Source: Microcoleus sp. bin38.metabat.b11b12b14.051
GTDB lineage: Bacteria > Cyanobacteriota > Cyanobacteriia > Cyanobacteriales > Microcoleaceae
DNA length: 64,000 nucleotides
NCBI RefSeq assembly: GCF_013299165.1
Contig: NZ_JAAFKD010000001.1
Coordinates: 1 to 64,000 of the forward strand
Reading direction: 5' to 3'
Position numbers and translations under genes: made by a program. The notes below the pieces were generated by a model, which worked only from the letters and a program-made list of their open reading frames with translations, had not been told where the DNA came from and did not search any database. Shown here piece by piece: positions 53,897 to 62,792 of the stretch (positions are counted from its first letter, which is position 1; the number at the start of each line of letters is the position of its first letter).

Positions 53897-55267
53897 GTGG
53901 ACATCACCCTCGAAAGTCTGTGGAATCAGATACTTGAACGTCTCCAGGTACAACTGAGCAGACCTAGTTTTGAGACGTGGATCAAAACTGCCAGAGCCGA
54001 ACAACTCGAAAATAACTGTTTGATTGTCAGCGCCCCCAACCCCTTTGCTCGCAATTGGTTGCAAAAATATTACGTCAAAACCATCGCCGACGCCGTTGAA
54101 GAAATTCTCGGCTACCCCGTAGAAATCTACTTGACAATTGCCGGGGGAAATGAAACAGGCGGCAGCAACGACTCCGCCACGATTTGGCCGCAGCCGATCG
54201 CCGATAGCCCCGAAAGCCATTCGCTACACCCCCCTAAACCTGCCCATTTAAACCCAAAATACGTATTTCCCCGGTTTGTCGTCGGTTCCAACAACCGCAT
54301 GGCTCACGCCGCAGCCCTCGCCGTAGCCGAGTCTCCGGGACGGGAATTCAATCCCCTATTTTTGTGCGGCGGCGTCGGTTTGGGGAAAACTCATTTGATG
54401 CAGGCGATCGGTCATTATCGCCTAGAAATCGACCCCAGCGCCAAAGTTTTTTACGTTTCAACTGAGAAATTCACTAACGATTTAATCGCCGCCATTCGCA
54501 AAGATAGTATGCAAACTTTCCGCGACCACTATCGGGCAGCGGATGTTTTATTAATAGATGACATCCAGTTTATCGAAGGTAAAGAATACACGCAAGAAGA
54601 ATTTTTTCACACTTTTAATACTTTGCACGAATCCGGAAACCAAGTCGTTTTAGCTTCCGATCGCCCGCCGCAGCAAATCCCCCGCCTGCAAGAGCGCTTG
54701 TGTTCCAGATTTTCCATGGGATTAATTGCCGATATTCAATTGCCAGACTTAGAAACACGGATGGCAATTTTGCAAAAAAAATCCGAGTATGAAAATATGA
54801 GGCTGCCGCGAGATGTGATTGAATACATTGCTTCTAGTTACACTTCCAACGTTCGGGAACTAGAAGGTGCTTTAATTCGAGCCGTAGCATATCTTTCCAT
54901 TACCGGTTTGCCGATGACGGTGGAGAATATCTCCCCGGTTTTGAACCCGCAAACTGAAACTGTAGAGGCGACGCCGGATGCAGTAATTGCCGTTGTGGCC
55001 GAGGTATTCGATGTTTCTGTGGAGGATTTGAAGGGTGTTTCCCGCAGGCGAGAAATTAGCTTTGCCCGTCAAATCGGGATGTATTTAATTCGGCAGCATA
55101 CTGGTTTGAGTTTGCCGAAAGTTGGCGAAGTTTTCGGCGGCAAGGATCACACGACTGTGCTTTACAGTTGCGACAAAATTGCTCAGTTGCGGAACACCGA
55201 TCCGACTTTGGCCCAAACTTTGCGTCAATTGAGCGATCGAATTAACGTTGTCAGCCGCAAAACTTAA
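53897..55267 (+). CDS. dnaA: Chromosomal replication initiator protein DnaA
   Basis: An AAA+ initiator that binds DnaA boxes and opens oriC. It is 456 aa. Domain I is about 1-85 ([22 protein letters not shown]). Domain III has Walker A GGVGLGKT (158-165) and Walker B LLIDDIQF. Domain IV carries the helix-turn-helix with the DnaA signature [15 protein letters not shown]. The start is GTG 53897 (read as Met, [10 protein letters not shown]), with AGAGG nearby. It is followed by the DnaA-box cluster and dnaN in the same direction. Confidence 0.97.
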   Translation: MDITLESLWNQILERLQVQLSRPSFETWIKTARAEQLENNCLIVSAPNPFARNWLQKYYVKTIADAVEEILGYPVEIYLTIAGGNETGGSNDSATIWPQPIADSPESHSLHPPKPAHLNPKYVFPRFVVGSNNRMAHAAALAVAESPGREFNPLFLCGGVGLGKTHLMQAIGHYRLEIDPSAKVFYVSTEKFTNDLIAAIRKDSMQTFRDHYRAADVLLIDDIQFIEGKEYTQEEFFHTFNTLHESGNQVVLASDRPPQQIPRLQERLCSRFSMGLIADIQLPDLETRMAILQKKSEYENMRLPRDVIEYIASSYTSNVRELEGALIRAVAYLSITGLPMTVENISPVLNPQTETVEATPDAVIAVVAEVFDVSVEDLKGVSRRREISFARQIGMYLIRQHTGLSLPKVGEVFGGKDHTTVLYSCDKIAQLRNTDPTLAQTLRQLSDRINVVSRKT

Positions 55268-55354
55268 TTACGTCGGGTGCGTCAGCCGCGAAATTTCTCA
55301 GTCTACTGTCAAAATATTCAGCCCGCTGACGCACCCTACAATAACCGATCGCGC

Positions 55355-55590
55355 CCGCCTGTGGAAAAACCTGTGGAAAATTTGCCCTGATCATGTGAAA
55401 AACTTTACTCTATCGCCCACAACAATTTTTGCAGCAACATCGGCGGGCGATCGGCTTTTACCAGCTTTTCCCCAAGTTTTTCACAGGATTTATCAGCTAC
55501 AACTCAACCCCAGCAAGCACCAATTTTATTTTTCCACAGTTTCCACAGGGCGATCGTCCAAAAATACTTCAATAAATTAAAAAAATAGCG
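55355..55590. other. Probable origin of replication (oriC), DnaA-box cluster
   Basis: Between dnaA and dnaN lie six DnaA-box-like nonamers (TTTTCCACA or near). On the minus strand they are 55360-55368, 55372-55380 and 55394-55402; on the plus strand, 55477-55485, 55530-55538 and 55539-55547. Three match TTTTCCACA exactly and three differ by one base. An AT-rich run (AATAAATTAAAAAAATAG) follows at about 55571-55588. The inward-facing arrangement and the dnaA-dnaN setting support an origin. Just upstream (55275-55340) a GGGTGCGTCAG/CTGACGCACCC hairpin occurs. Confidence 0.82.
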
Positions 55591-55725
55591 TTCCGCCAAC
55601 TGCCCACTGCCAACAGTCAACAGCCAACAGTCAACAGCCAACAGTCAACAGCCAACAGTCAACAGCCAACTGCCCACTGCCAACTGTCAACTGCCAACAG
55701 TCAACTGTCAACTGCCATCAGCTTT
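55589..55725. repeat. CAACAGT/CAACTGC heptamer array between oriC and dnaN
   Basis: About 18 heptamers of CAACAGT, CAACAGC and CAACTGC type, less regular than other arrays. It ends about 50 bases before the dnaN start. No coding content. Confidence 0.88.
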
Positions 55726-55772
55726 CTGTGATAGGATTTGCTTCTATCTCAAATCCGGTTAATTAACCTCCC

Positions 55773-56912
55773 ATGAAATTGGTTTGCACCCAAAGTGACC
55801 TCAACGCCAACCTCTCGTTGGTAAGTCGGGCCGTTCCCTCCCGCCCGACACATCCGGTACTAGCCAACGTACTCCTAGTAGCGGATGAGGAAAATCAGCG
55901 GGTTAGCTTAACAGCTTTCGATCTCAGTTTAGGCATTCGCACCAGCTTTGCAGCAGAAGTAACTGGCGGCGGCAGTTTTACCATACCCGCGAAATTGCTC
56001 AACGATATTGTTTCCAGACTCCCAGGCGGAGAGGTTACTTTAGAAGACGAAGCAGGCGACACCGTAGCGTATCTTACTTGCAGTTCTGGCAGCTACCAAG
56101 TTAGAGGCATGGGCCCCGAAGAATTCCCAGAATTGCCCGCCATCGAAGCCGGAACAATCCTGAAATTGCCGCCAGAAGCCTTGATAGAAGGACTCAAAGG
56201 AACTTTATTTGCTACTAGCCCCGACGAAGCAAAACAGGTACTGGCAGGGGTACATTTAAAAGTGCTAAAAGACTGCCTAGAATTTGCAGCTACAGACGGC
56301 CACAGATTGGCAGTAGTTCAAACTGCCAACGAAAAAGCAGAAGGTGAAGAAACCGCAGAAGAATTTGAGGTGACTGTTCCCGCTAAAGCATTGCGGGAAG
56401 TAGAAAGAATGCTAGTGATGCGACAGTGGACTGAACCAGTCACCCTGCATTTTGAACAGGGTCAAGTAGTGTTTGAATGGGCCGAGCAGCGCCTGACAAC
56501 CCGCACCTTAGAAGGCCAATATCCCGCCTACAGACAGTTGATTCCGCCCTCCTTTGAGCGGCAAATTACTGTAGAGAGGCGATCGCTCCTAGCAGCAGTA
56601 GAAAGAATTGCAGTGTTTGCAGACCAAAAAAATAATATCCTCAAATGCAGCATCGACGAGGAAAATCAGGAAATCACTTTGTCGGTAGATGCCAAAGATG
56701 TCGGCTGCGGTAAAGAGTCAATGCCCGCACAGATTTCGGGAGACAGCATAGATATTGCTTTCAACGTGAAATACTTAATCGACATTTTGAAAACGGCTCA
56801 GTCTTCCGAAATTCAACTGCAATTAAACGGCGCTCTTGCTCCTGTAATTTTTCAGCCTTTGGGCGGAGTCAATGCCACATTCTTGATCATGCCCGTTCAG
56901 CTTCGACCGTAA
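55773..56912 (+). CDS. dnaN: DNA polymerase III beta subunit (sliding clamp) DnaN
   Basis: A ring-shaped clamp that tethers DNA polymerase III and other partners to DNA. The 379-aa length fits three tandem clamp domains. Typical segments: MKLVCTQSDLNANLSLVSRAVPSRPTHPVLANVL at the start, FAATDGHRLAVV, LEGQYPAYRQLIP and the C-terminal VIFQPLGGVNATFLIMPVQLRP. It follows dnaA and the DnaA-box cluster, in the same direction. A large tandem array follows it. Confidence 0.98.
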   Translation: MKLVCTQSDLNANLSLVSRAVPSRPTHPVLANVLLVADEENQRVSLTAFDLSLGIRTSFAAEVTGGGSFTIPAKLLNDIVSRLPGGEVTLEDEAGDTVAYLTCSSGSYQVRGMGPEEFPELPAIEAGTILKLPPEALIEGLKGTLFATSPDEAKQVLAGVHLKVLKDCLEFAATDGHRLAVVQTANEKAEGEETAEEFEVTVPAKALREVERMLVMRQWTEPVTLHFEQGQVVFEWAEQRLTTRTLEGQYPAYRQLIPPSFERQITVERRSLLAAVERIAVFADQKNNILKCSIDEENQEITLSVDAKDVGCGKESMPAQISGDSIDIAFNVKYLIDILKTAQSSEIQLQLNGALAPVIFQPLGGVNATFLIMPVQLRP

Positions 56913-56940
56913 TTGACAGTTGACAGCTTAGTCAGTTGAC

Positions 56941-57545
56941 AGCCGTAGGGTGCGTCAGTTTAGTAGTTGTGAATCATCACCCCTCATCTAATGCTGACGC
57001 ACCATTCCCGGCGCTTGTTTAGTGGTGAGATTTTGACGAAAGCCGTAGGGTGCGTCAGTTTAGTAGTTGTGAATCATCACCCCTCATCTAATGCTGACGC
57101 ACCATTCCCGGCGCTTGTTTAGTGGTGAGATTTTGACGAAAGCCGTAGGGTGCGTCAGTTTAGTAGTTGTGAATCATCACTGAATCATCACCCCTCATCT
57201 AATGCTGACGCACCATTCCCGGCGCTTGTTTAGTGGTGAGATTTTGACGAAAGCCGTAGGGTGCGTCAGTTTAGTAGTTGTGAATCATCACTCCTCATCT
57301 AATTCTGACGCACCATTCCCGCCACGCCTCACACAGCCGTAGGGTGCGTCAGTTTAGTAGTTATGAATCATCACCCCTCATCTAATTCTGACGCACCATT
57401 CCCGCCACGCCTCACACAGCCGTAGGGTGCGTCAGTTTAGTAGTTATGAATCATCACTCCTCATCTAATTCTGACGCACCATTCCCGGCGCTTGTTTAGT
57501 GGTGAGATTTTGACGAAAGCCGTAGGGTGCGTCAGCTTAGGATCG
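56941..57545. repeat. Tandem array of 83-bp and 100-bp units downstream of dnaN
   Basis: Units begin with AGCCGTAGGGTGCGTCAG at 56941, 57041, 57141, 57252, 57335, 57418 and 57518. Their lengths are about 100, 100, 111, 83, 83 and 100 bp. Each holds an inverted pair GGTGCGTCAG/CTGACGCACC around a TAGTTGTGAATCATCAC core. The 100-bp type ends with GGCGCTTGTTTAGTGGTGAG and the 83-bp type with CCACGCCTCACAC. One unit has an 11-base internal duplication (GAATCATCACT). No gene is present. Confidence 0.93.
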
Positions 57546-57566
57546 CGAATTAAATAATTTACACAA

Positions 57567-57621
57567 GTTTGTGGGGTGTCCCGCCCGCCCTTTCGGGACG
57601 GGCGAGACGCCCATCCCACAA
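57567..57621. repeat. Family C palindrome (GGGACGGGCGAGACGCCCATCCC)
   Basis: A hairpin-like repeat beginning TGTGGGGTGTCCCGCCCG and ending CGGGACGGGCGAGACGCCC plus ATCCCACAAG. Nearly the same right arm is found inside modBC (2361-2390), and a related copy lies at 62579-62690. The rest of 57545-57890 shows another fragment of the dnaN-downstream array and no gene. Confidence 0.82.
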
Positions 57622-57890
57622 GAATAAAAGTGTAAGTTATTAAATTTTCATTCCTTAGTAGTTTTGAATCATCACCCAAAATCTAATGCTGACGCACCAT
57701 TCCCGGCACGCCTCAGTTGTGAAATTATGATAAAGTAACCAAAATTTCCCTAACTGACGCACCCTAATTCTTACTTTTTACTCGCAATAACCATGTTCGT
57801 AGTGAGGAATGCGAGTCCTCAGATTTTGAGAAAAAATTTCATTCCTCACTACCAACTAATATTAGTATCGAATTGCATCCTAAACTCTCT

Positions 57891-59354
57891 TCAAATCAAA
57901 GGCAACAAAATTTCAAACTCCGTACCAGTACCGGGCGTTGAATGTAAATTCAACTTACCTTTATGCTTTTCTGTAACAATTTGATGGGTAATTGCTAGCC
58001 CCAAGCCAGTACCTTTACCCGCAGGTTTAGTCGTGAAAAATGTATCAAAAATCCGGCGCTGAATTTCTGGCGAAATTCCCGGCCCGTTGTCGGCAATTCT
58101 AATCGCTATCCAAGCGTTATTTTGATTTTTTTCTGCTGTATCCGGGCTAGAATCGCCGTTGAGGCCCGCGGGCGATTCCCTACGGGATAGCTGCGCTTCA
58201 CGCAATATTGCATCTTTTCGCTCGCCCAAAACATAATTTTGAAGTAATTCCGAATTTACGCAGTCTCCGTCAGAACTGTCTATTAGCTCAGTTTCAATAG
58301 TAATCGCAGGTACAAAACCTTTTTCTCCTTTGAATTCTTCCAAAGCATCCATCGCATTGCTGACAATATTCATAAATACCTGGCTCAACTGACCAGAATA
58401 ACACTTGACCAAAGGCAAATCCCCATATTTTTTAACTACTTTAAACCCGTACTTAAGACGGTTTTTCAGAATTAGCAGGGTGCTGTCAATACATTCGTGG
58501 AGGTTAGCTTCTTTTAAGTGGGTTTCATCCATGTGAGAGAAAGTGTGCAGGCTGGTGACGAGTTCAGTCAGCCTCTGGGATGAAACTTTCATGCTTTTGA
58601 GAATTTCTTCCCAATCTTCTTGCAAAAAATCAAATTCTATGTCTGCTTTTAGTTTGTCAATTTTTGGGCTGGGGCCGACAATTTCTTCGTAAGCGCACAG
58701 CAAGTCCATGATATCTTGCGAGTAGTTCGACAAAAAGCCCAAATTTCCGGTGATGCAGGTGACGGGATTTCTAATTTCGTGGGCGACTCCAGCTACCATC
58801 TGCCCCAAACTAGCTAGTTTTTCGGTTTGAATGAGTTGAGATTGAGTTTGCTGTCTCAGCAATTTTGTCGCTAGTTCGTGAATGTTGGATTGGGCTACTA
58901 AAAGTTCGTGTACGTCTACCAAACTATAAGAAACAGGGGACAATTGAACTACAATCGGCTCGTAAAGCAGTTCTTTCGATCGCTGTAGCGACTTCCGGGC
59001 TGCATCCACAATTAAAGTATTGCTAGGAAAAATTAAATTCTCTATTTCAGCAAAGCGGTACAAAGCCCTGACAGGTCGCTTTAAAAATAATTCTCGCCCG
59101 AAAGGACGGCTGATAAATTCTAAAAATCTCCGCCGCGAAATCATGCCCGCAAATTCACCTCGATCTGTCAAAATGACTCCAGGTAACAGCGGATTAGCTT
59201 CTAGCATCTGGGAAATTTGCATTCCCAAATCTGTAGCTTCTACCTTAAAATCGTAAAGCGATAATTCTTGAAGAGTAGAGTCTAAACAAAGTTCTTTTAG
59301 CTCAGTCTCGGACATGGCTTGAATTGGTCTTTCGACGCAGGAGGTATTCAACAT
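57891..59354 (-). CDS. Histidine kinase with N-terminal CBS-like region
   Basis: A 487-aa cytosolic kinase. Residues about 20-150 look like a CBS-type pair (LPGVILTDRGEFAGMISRRRFLEFISRPFG is typical). A coiled linker leads to HisKA with His192 (VAGVAHEIRNPVTC). The HATPase has DNGPGI and GTGLGLAI. A low-complexity insertion inside the HATPase (LSRRESPAGLNGDSSPDTAE) is coded by a dispersed repeat (58170-58203). It is related in layout to the kinase at 33048 and the C-terminal half of 8648. The partner regulator is unknown. Confidence 0.9.
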   Translation of the reverse strand: MLNTSCVERPIQAMSETELKELCLDSTLQELSLYDFKVEATDLGMQISQMLEANPLLPGVILTDRGEFAGMISRRRFLEFISRPFGRELFLKRPVRALYRFAEIENLIFPSNTLIVDAARKSLQRSKELLYEPIVVQLSPVSYSLVDVHELLVAQSNIHELATKLLRQQTQSQLIQTEKLASLGQMVAGVAHEIRNPVTCITGNLGFLSNYSQDIMDLLCAYEEIVGPSPKIDKLKADIEFDFLQEDWEEILKSMKVSSQRLTELVTSLHTFSHMDETHLKEANLHECIDSTLLILKNRLKYGFKVVKKYGDLPLVKCYSGQLSQVFMNIVSNAMDALEEFKGEKGFVPAITIETELIDSSDGDCVNSELLQNYVLGERKDAILREAQLSRRESPAGLNGDSSPDTAEKNQNNAWIAIRIADNGPGISPEIQRRIFDTFFTTKPAGKGTGLGLAITHQIVTEKHKGKLNLHSTPGTGTEFEILLPLI

Positions 59355-60382
59355 AAAATCATCAGGACGCTTGTTTCAGGTTCTATTCGCCAGCAGAGAT
59401 TCAGCTACCAAAGCTCAGCAGGTAAGTCGCTGAGTGCTTGAGCCGAGATCCCTGGCAAACTGCATTTTCAATTACACAAAAAACTCACGGTGGTAAATGA
59501 GATTTTACCACTTCAAATATTAGGCAAGTTCGAGTATGACTGAAATAGATGCGCCCTGGCAATTATGCCTCACTTTATTTTATATTGACTTGAGGACTGT
59601 TGACGCTTAATTATCCTATTTAATTATTAATTAACCTTGAGCAGGTTATTGTTAACCTGTTGTTAACAATAACCTGCTCTTCCTCACTAAATCTATAATT
59701 TCCGGAACTATAAAATTTAAAATGGGCGATCGCTCCTGCGATGCACCAAAATCCAAGAAGTTAAAACGCGCGATCGCCCGCCACGCCTCAAATACCGCCA
59801 GATCCGTTAGCCCGCGTACTAATACCGCCTACAAAAGCTTGCCGATTTCATTATTGATTGGCTGCTCCCAGCGAATCAAGCAGAAATATCGAGCGCAATT
59901 TAAGCAACTTTAATTATTTGAAAATATACTAATTATGGGAATTAATTCAATAATCGGAAACACAAAATGTATCTTTAATAAAAACAAATTTAATTAATTT
60001 TATTTAAATTAGTTATCAAAAAGCTGGAAATATAGATATTGTACGCCATATAGATATCTAGCGAAACAGCACGGCGCCGTGCTGTTTCCCGGAGCTACAA
60101 ATTTTGATAATTGGTATATAGCAATTCGCGTGAAAGCTCGGGTATTTACGAATCAATCCCTGAATCTAAAATCTAAAATCTGAAATCTAAAATCTGAAAT
60201 CCCTCAATTCCTAAATCTAAAATCAAAACCTGTAGCTCATCTTTCTGAGAAAGGCTATAAGATTCATGATGGTAGCAAAATTTTTTTAACTTAATCTTAA
60301 ATTAGGGCTGTCAAGCAGGTATGATCGACAGGGGTTCTGCTAAAGACGTGCAACTAGATAGGAATTTACCAGTAGGCGATCG
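59355..60382. other. Long region with two perfect palindromes, no supported gene
   Basis: About 1 kb, AT-rich. A perfect 18-bp hairpin with a five-base loop lies at 59639-59679 (arm GAGCAGGTTATTGTTAAC). A perfect 26-base palindrome lies at 60063-60088 (arm GAAACAGCACGGC). TCTAAAA-type heptamers occur at about 60165-60225, and a lone right-arm copy of the family D element at 60235-60260. A 63-codon frame at 59722-59913 has no motif and is not called. Confidence 0.6.
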
Positions 60383-61462
60383 ATGCAACCAGTCCTAACG
60401 AATCAGTTAAACAATGCTTTTACCCTTTTTCTCAGCTTGTTAGTAGAAGCAATACCTTTTCTGCTGCTGGGAGTTTTATTCTCAGGCTTGCTGCTGGGAT
60501 TTGTAGACGAGCGCAAACTCGTATCCCGCATCCCGCGAAACCCTCTGCTGGCGGCTTTGATTGGTAGTTCGATCGGCTTTTTGTTTCCGGTATGCGAGTG
60601 CGGTAACGTGCCCGTAGCCCGCAGGTTGCTGATGCAGGGAGTCCCCGCACCAGCCGCGATCGGCTTTTTGCTCGCAGCCCCCACCATCAACCCCGTGGTA
60701 ATTTGGGCGACTTGGACAGCATTTCGCGATCAGCCCGAAATTGTAGTTTTGCGAGTAGTGTTTTCTCTGTTGATAGCCACAATTATCGGCTGGGTGTTCA
60801 GCACTCAAACAGACTTGCGCCCTCTGTTACACCCCTATGTAGCCCGCGCGATTCCGCTCCCAAAACCAGAGCTTTCCGAAAAAGAACTCGCCCAAGCCAA
60901 CACTCCTCTGCTGTTGCAGTCGGGAACATTTATGCTCGGTCAGCCCGGTGGCGCGGTGCCGATCGAATCTTTGCTACAAGAGGACTGGAAGCCCTTAAAA
61001 ACAGCCAAAACCGAAAAAACCTCGAAACCTTCGTCAATGTTCCACCGCGTTTCTAAAGAGCGCCTGCGCCTGCTTTTAGATACTATGGTACAGGAGTTAC
61101 GGGAATTGGGAGGAGTGTTAGTTATCGGAAGTGCGATCGCAGCCATCATTCAAGTTGGCGCACCACGCGAACTAATTCTCAACCTCGGCCAAGGCCCCGT
61201 CTCATCGATTCTCGCTATGCTGCTCTTAGCCGCCATCGTATCGATTTGTTCTACAGTAGATGCCTTTTTTGCCCTTTCTTTTGCTTCCACATTTACCAGC
61301 GGTTCGCTATTAGCATTTCTCGTTTTCGGCCCGATGATTGACCTCAAAGGTATCGGTTTAATGCTGTCTATTTTCAAAGGTCGCTCCGTAATTTACTTAA
61401 TGGTTTTAGCAGCTCAGTTAACCTTTTTAATGACGCTCGCTGTCAATTTGTATCTAGGTTGA
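60383..61462 (+). CDS. Permease of the DUF318/UPF0718 family
   Basis: A 359-aa integral membrane protein with two bundles of hydrophobic helices (about 10-145 and 225-359) separated by a hydrophilic loop. The family mark CECGNVPVARRLL (about 71-83) and a second-half NPVVIWATW/ICSTVDAFFALSFAS arrangement match the YraQ/YcgR-type permeases. Substrates are debated (metal or anion export; related ArsP exports organoarsenicals). The next gene encodes the DUF1980/TIGR03943 partner, a pairing well known in bacteria, so the two probably form one transporter. A repeat lies between them. Confidence 0.88.
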   Translation: MQPVLTNQLNNAFTLFLSLLVEAIPFLLLGVLFSGLLLGFVDERKLVSRIPRNPLLAALIGSSIGFLFPVCECGNVPVARRLLMQGVPAPAAIGFLLAAPTINPVVIWATWTAFRDQPEIVVLRVVFSLLIATIIGWVFSTQTDLRPLLHPYVARAIPLPKPELSEKELAQANTPLLLQSGTFMLGQPGGAVPIESLLQEDWKPLKTAKTEKTSKPSSMFHRVSKERLRLLLDTMVQELRELGGVLVIGSAIAAIIQVGAPRELILNLGQGPVSSILAMLLLAAIVSICSTVDAFFALSFASTFTSGSLLAFLVFGPMIDLKGIGLMLSIFKGRSVIYLMVLAAQLTFLMTLAVNLYLG

Positions 61463-61612
61463 AAAATGAGCTAAGGATCGAAAAGTTAATAAATTAAATA
61501 GCTCCTACAGTCCTCTTTCCTGTAAGTTGGGAGATCGAAGGAGGCAGAGCCTCCGGATCTGCATTACCAGGCAGAGCCTGGTGACAAGCAAACAAGCAAA
61601 ATAACAAAAACC

Positions 61613-61700
61613 GTTCGTAGTGAGGACTTCAGTCCGCAGCATTTTACGGACGCCAGGACGCACTACGAACCTTGCTTATTGCGGTCAATTGACCGAACAT
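61613..61700. repeat. GTTCGTAGTG palindrome, second copy
   Basis: An imperfect hairpin beginning GTTCGTAGTGAGGACTTCAG (61613) and ending GCACTACGAAC (61670), with the tail CTTGCTTATTGCGGTCAATT that is also present after the copy at 49753-49810. A short GACCAATGACTGATGACC heptamer run follows. It separates the two subunits of the permease pair. Left-arm relatives lie near 22208 and 57795. Confidence 0.83.
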
Positions 61701-61752
61701 GATATGACCAATGACTGATGACCAATGACCATTGACTAATGACTATTAAAAT

Positions 61753-62541
61753 ATGAATCTTAAAAAACTTAGCCCTTGGCTGGACGCCCTAGCTATCTTA
61801 GCGTGGGGAATATTGCTCCTCAAATATTGGATCACCGGGAAATTAAGCATTCTCATTCACCCGAATTACTTTGGATTGACTGTAGCCGGAGGTATCGGCT
61901 TAATGGTGATTGGCGGGTTGAAAATTTGGGAACTGGTAAAGGGCGATCGCACCAAAAAGCAATCCCGGACATCCCCGGCAAATAAATCTCTCAGAATGAC
62001 AGAAGTTGAACACGTTACTTTATTTCCCCCCAGTATTGGTAGCACCTTAATGTTGAGCGTCGCATTAATCGGTTTAGCAACCACGCCACGCACGTTTACC
62101 AGCCAGACAGCATTAGAACGAGGTCTCACCGAATCTCTGCCAATCACCAGACTGCAACCGCAAGAATTTCGCAATACTACAAAACCCGAAAAGCGATCGC
62201 TCGTCGAATGGGTGCGGCTGTTAAATTTCAATCCCGAACCCGATACATACAGAGGTCAAAAAGTCAAGGTTCAAGGATTTGTAATTCACCCGCCCAACGT
62301 AGCAGAACAATATCTGTGGATCGGGCGTTTTATCATTACCTGCTGCGCGGCGGACGCCTATCCGATCGGGTTGCCGGTAAAATTACCGATCGGTCAAAGC
62401 CGCACCGCCTTTACCCCCGACACTTGGCTAGAAATAGAAGGAGAAACGATCGTAGAAGAACTGCAAGGCAAGCGCAAATTAATTATTCAAGCATCCTCCC
62501 TCAAACCAATTTCCGAACCAAAAAACCCTTATGATTATTAG
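61753..62541 (+). CDS. TIGR03943/DUF1980 family putative permease subunit
   Basis: A 262-aa membrane protein. Hydrophobic helices lie at about 5-25, 35-55 and 97-113 (ILLKYWITGKLSILIHP between the first two). A C-terminal extramembrane domain has YRGQKVKVQGFVIHPPN and the conserved double cysteine FIITCCAADAYPIGLPV. This is the known partner of the permease family encoded upstream (YcgQ with YcgR). The Cys pair may bind a metal. ATG 61753 lies 290 bases after the partner, with a palindromic repeat between. Confidence 0.87.
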   Translation: MNLKKLSPWLDALAILAWGILLLKYWITGKLSILIHPNYFGLTVAGGIGLMVIGGLKIWELVKGDRTKKQSRTSPANKSLRMTEVEHVTLFPPSIGSTLMLSVALIGLATTPRTFTSQTALERGLTESLPITRLQPQEFRNTTKPEKRSLVEWVRLLNFNPEPDTYRGQKVKVQGFVIHPPNVAEQYLWIGRFIITCCAADAYPIGLPVKLPIGQSRTAFTPDTWLEIEGETIVEELQGKRKLIIQASSLKPISEPKNPYDY

Positions 62542-62792
62542 ACATGGTGCAAGGCAAGAGATTAAATTTTACCTTGTTGATTGTGGGATGGGTGTCCCGC
62601 CAGTGTGCCAGTGTCATCTCGCGACATGAAATCTGTTGTATTTGAGATTGTGGGATTGGCCCGAAAGCCCGTCCTCCGTAAAAAATTAACACGCGGTAAA
62701 GTCAGCTATAAAAGTAGTCGCAACATCCTGTAGGAGTTGCAGACAGCAGATTCAGCAACTAAACTCATAATTAGAAAATAAGTTCTCACTAT
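62542..62792. repeat. Family C palindrome copy and intergenic region
   Basis: Around 62579-62690 lies TTGTGGGATGGGTGTCCCGCC followed later by GATTGTGGGATTGGCCCG, related to the palindrome at 57567-57621. No gene is supported. The promoter of the flippase gene is presumably here. Confidence 0.65.

Noticed and set aside
56941-57545. CRISPR-like array
   Set aside because: The 83-111-bp units are nearly identical over their full length with no variable spacers.
59722-59913. 63-codon open frame in the gene-poor kilobase
   Set aside because: Basic, motif-free sequence rich in HIP1-derived codons; likely chance.
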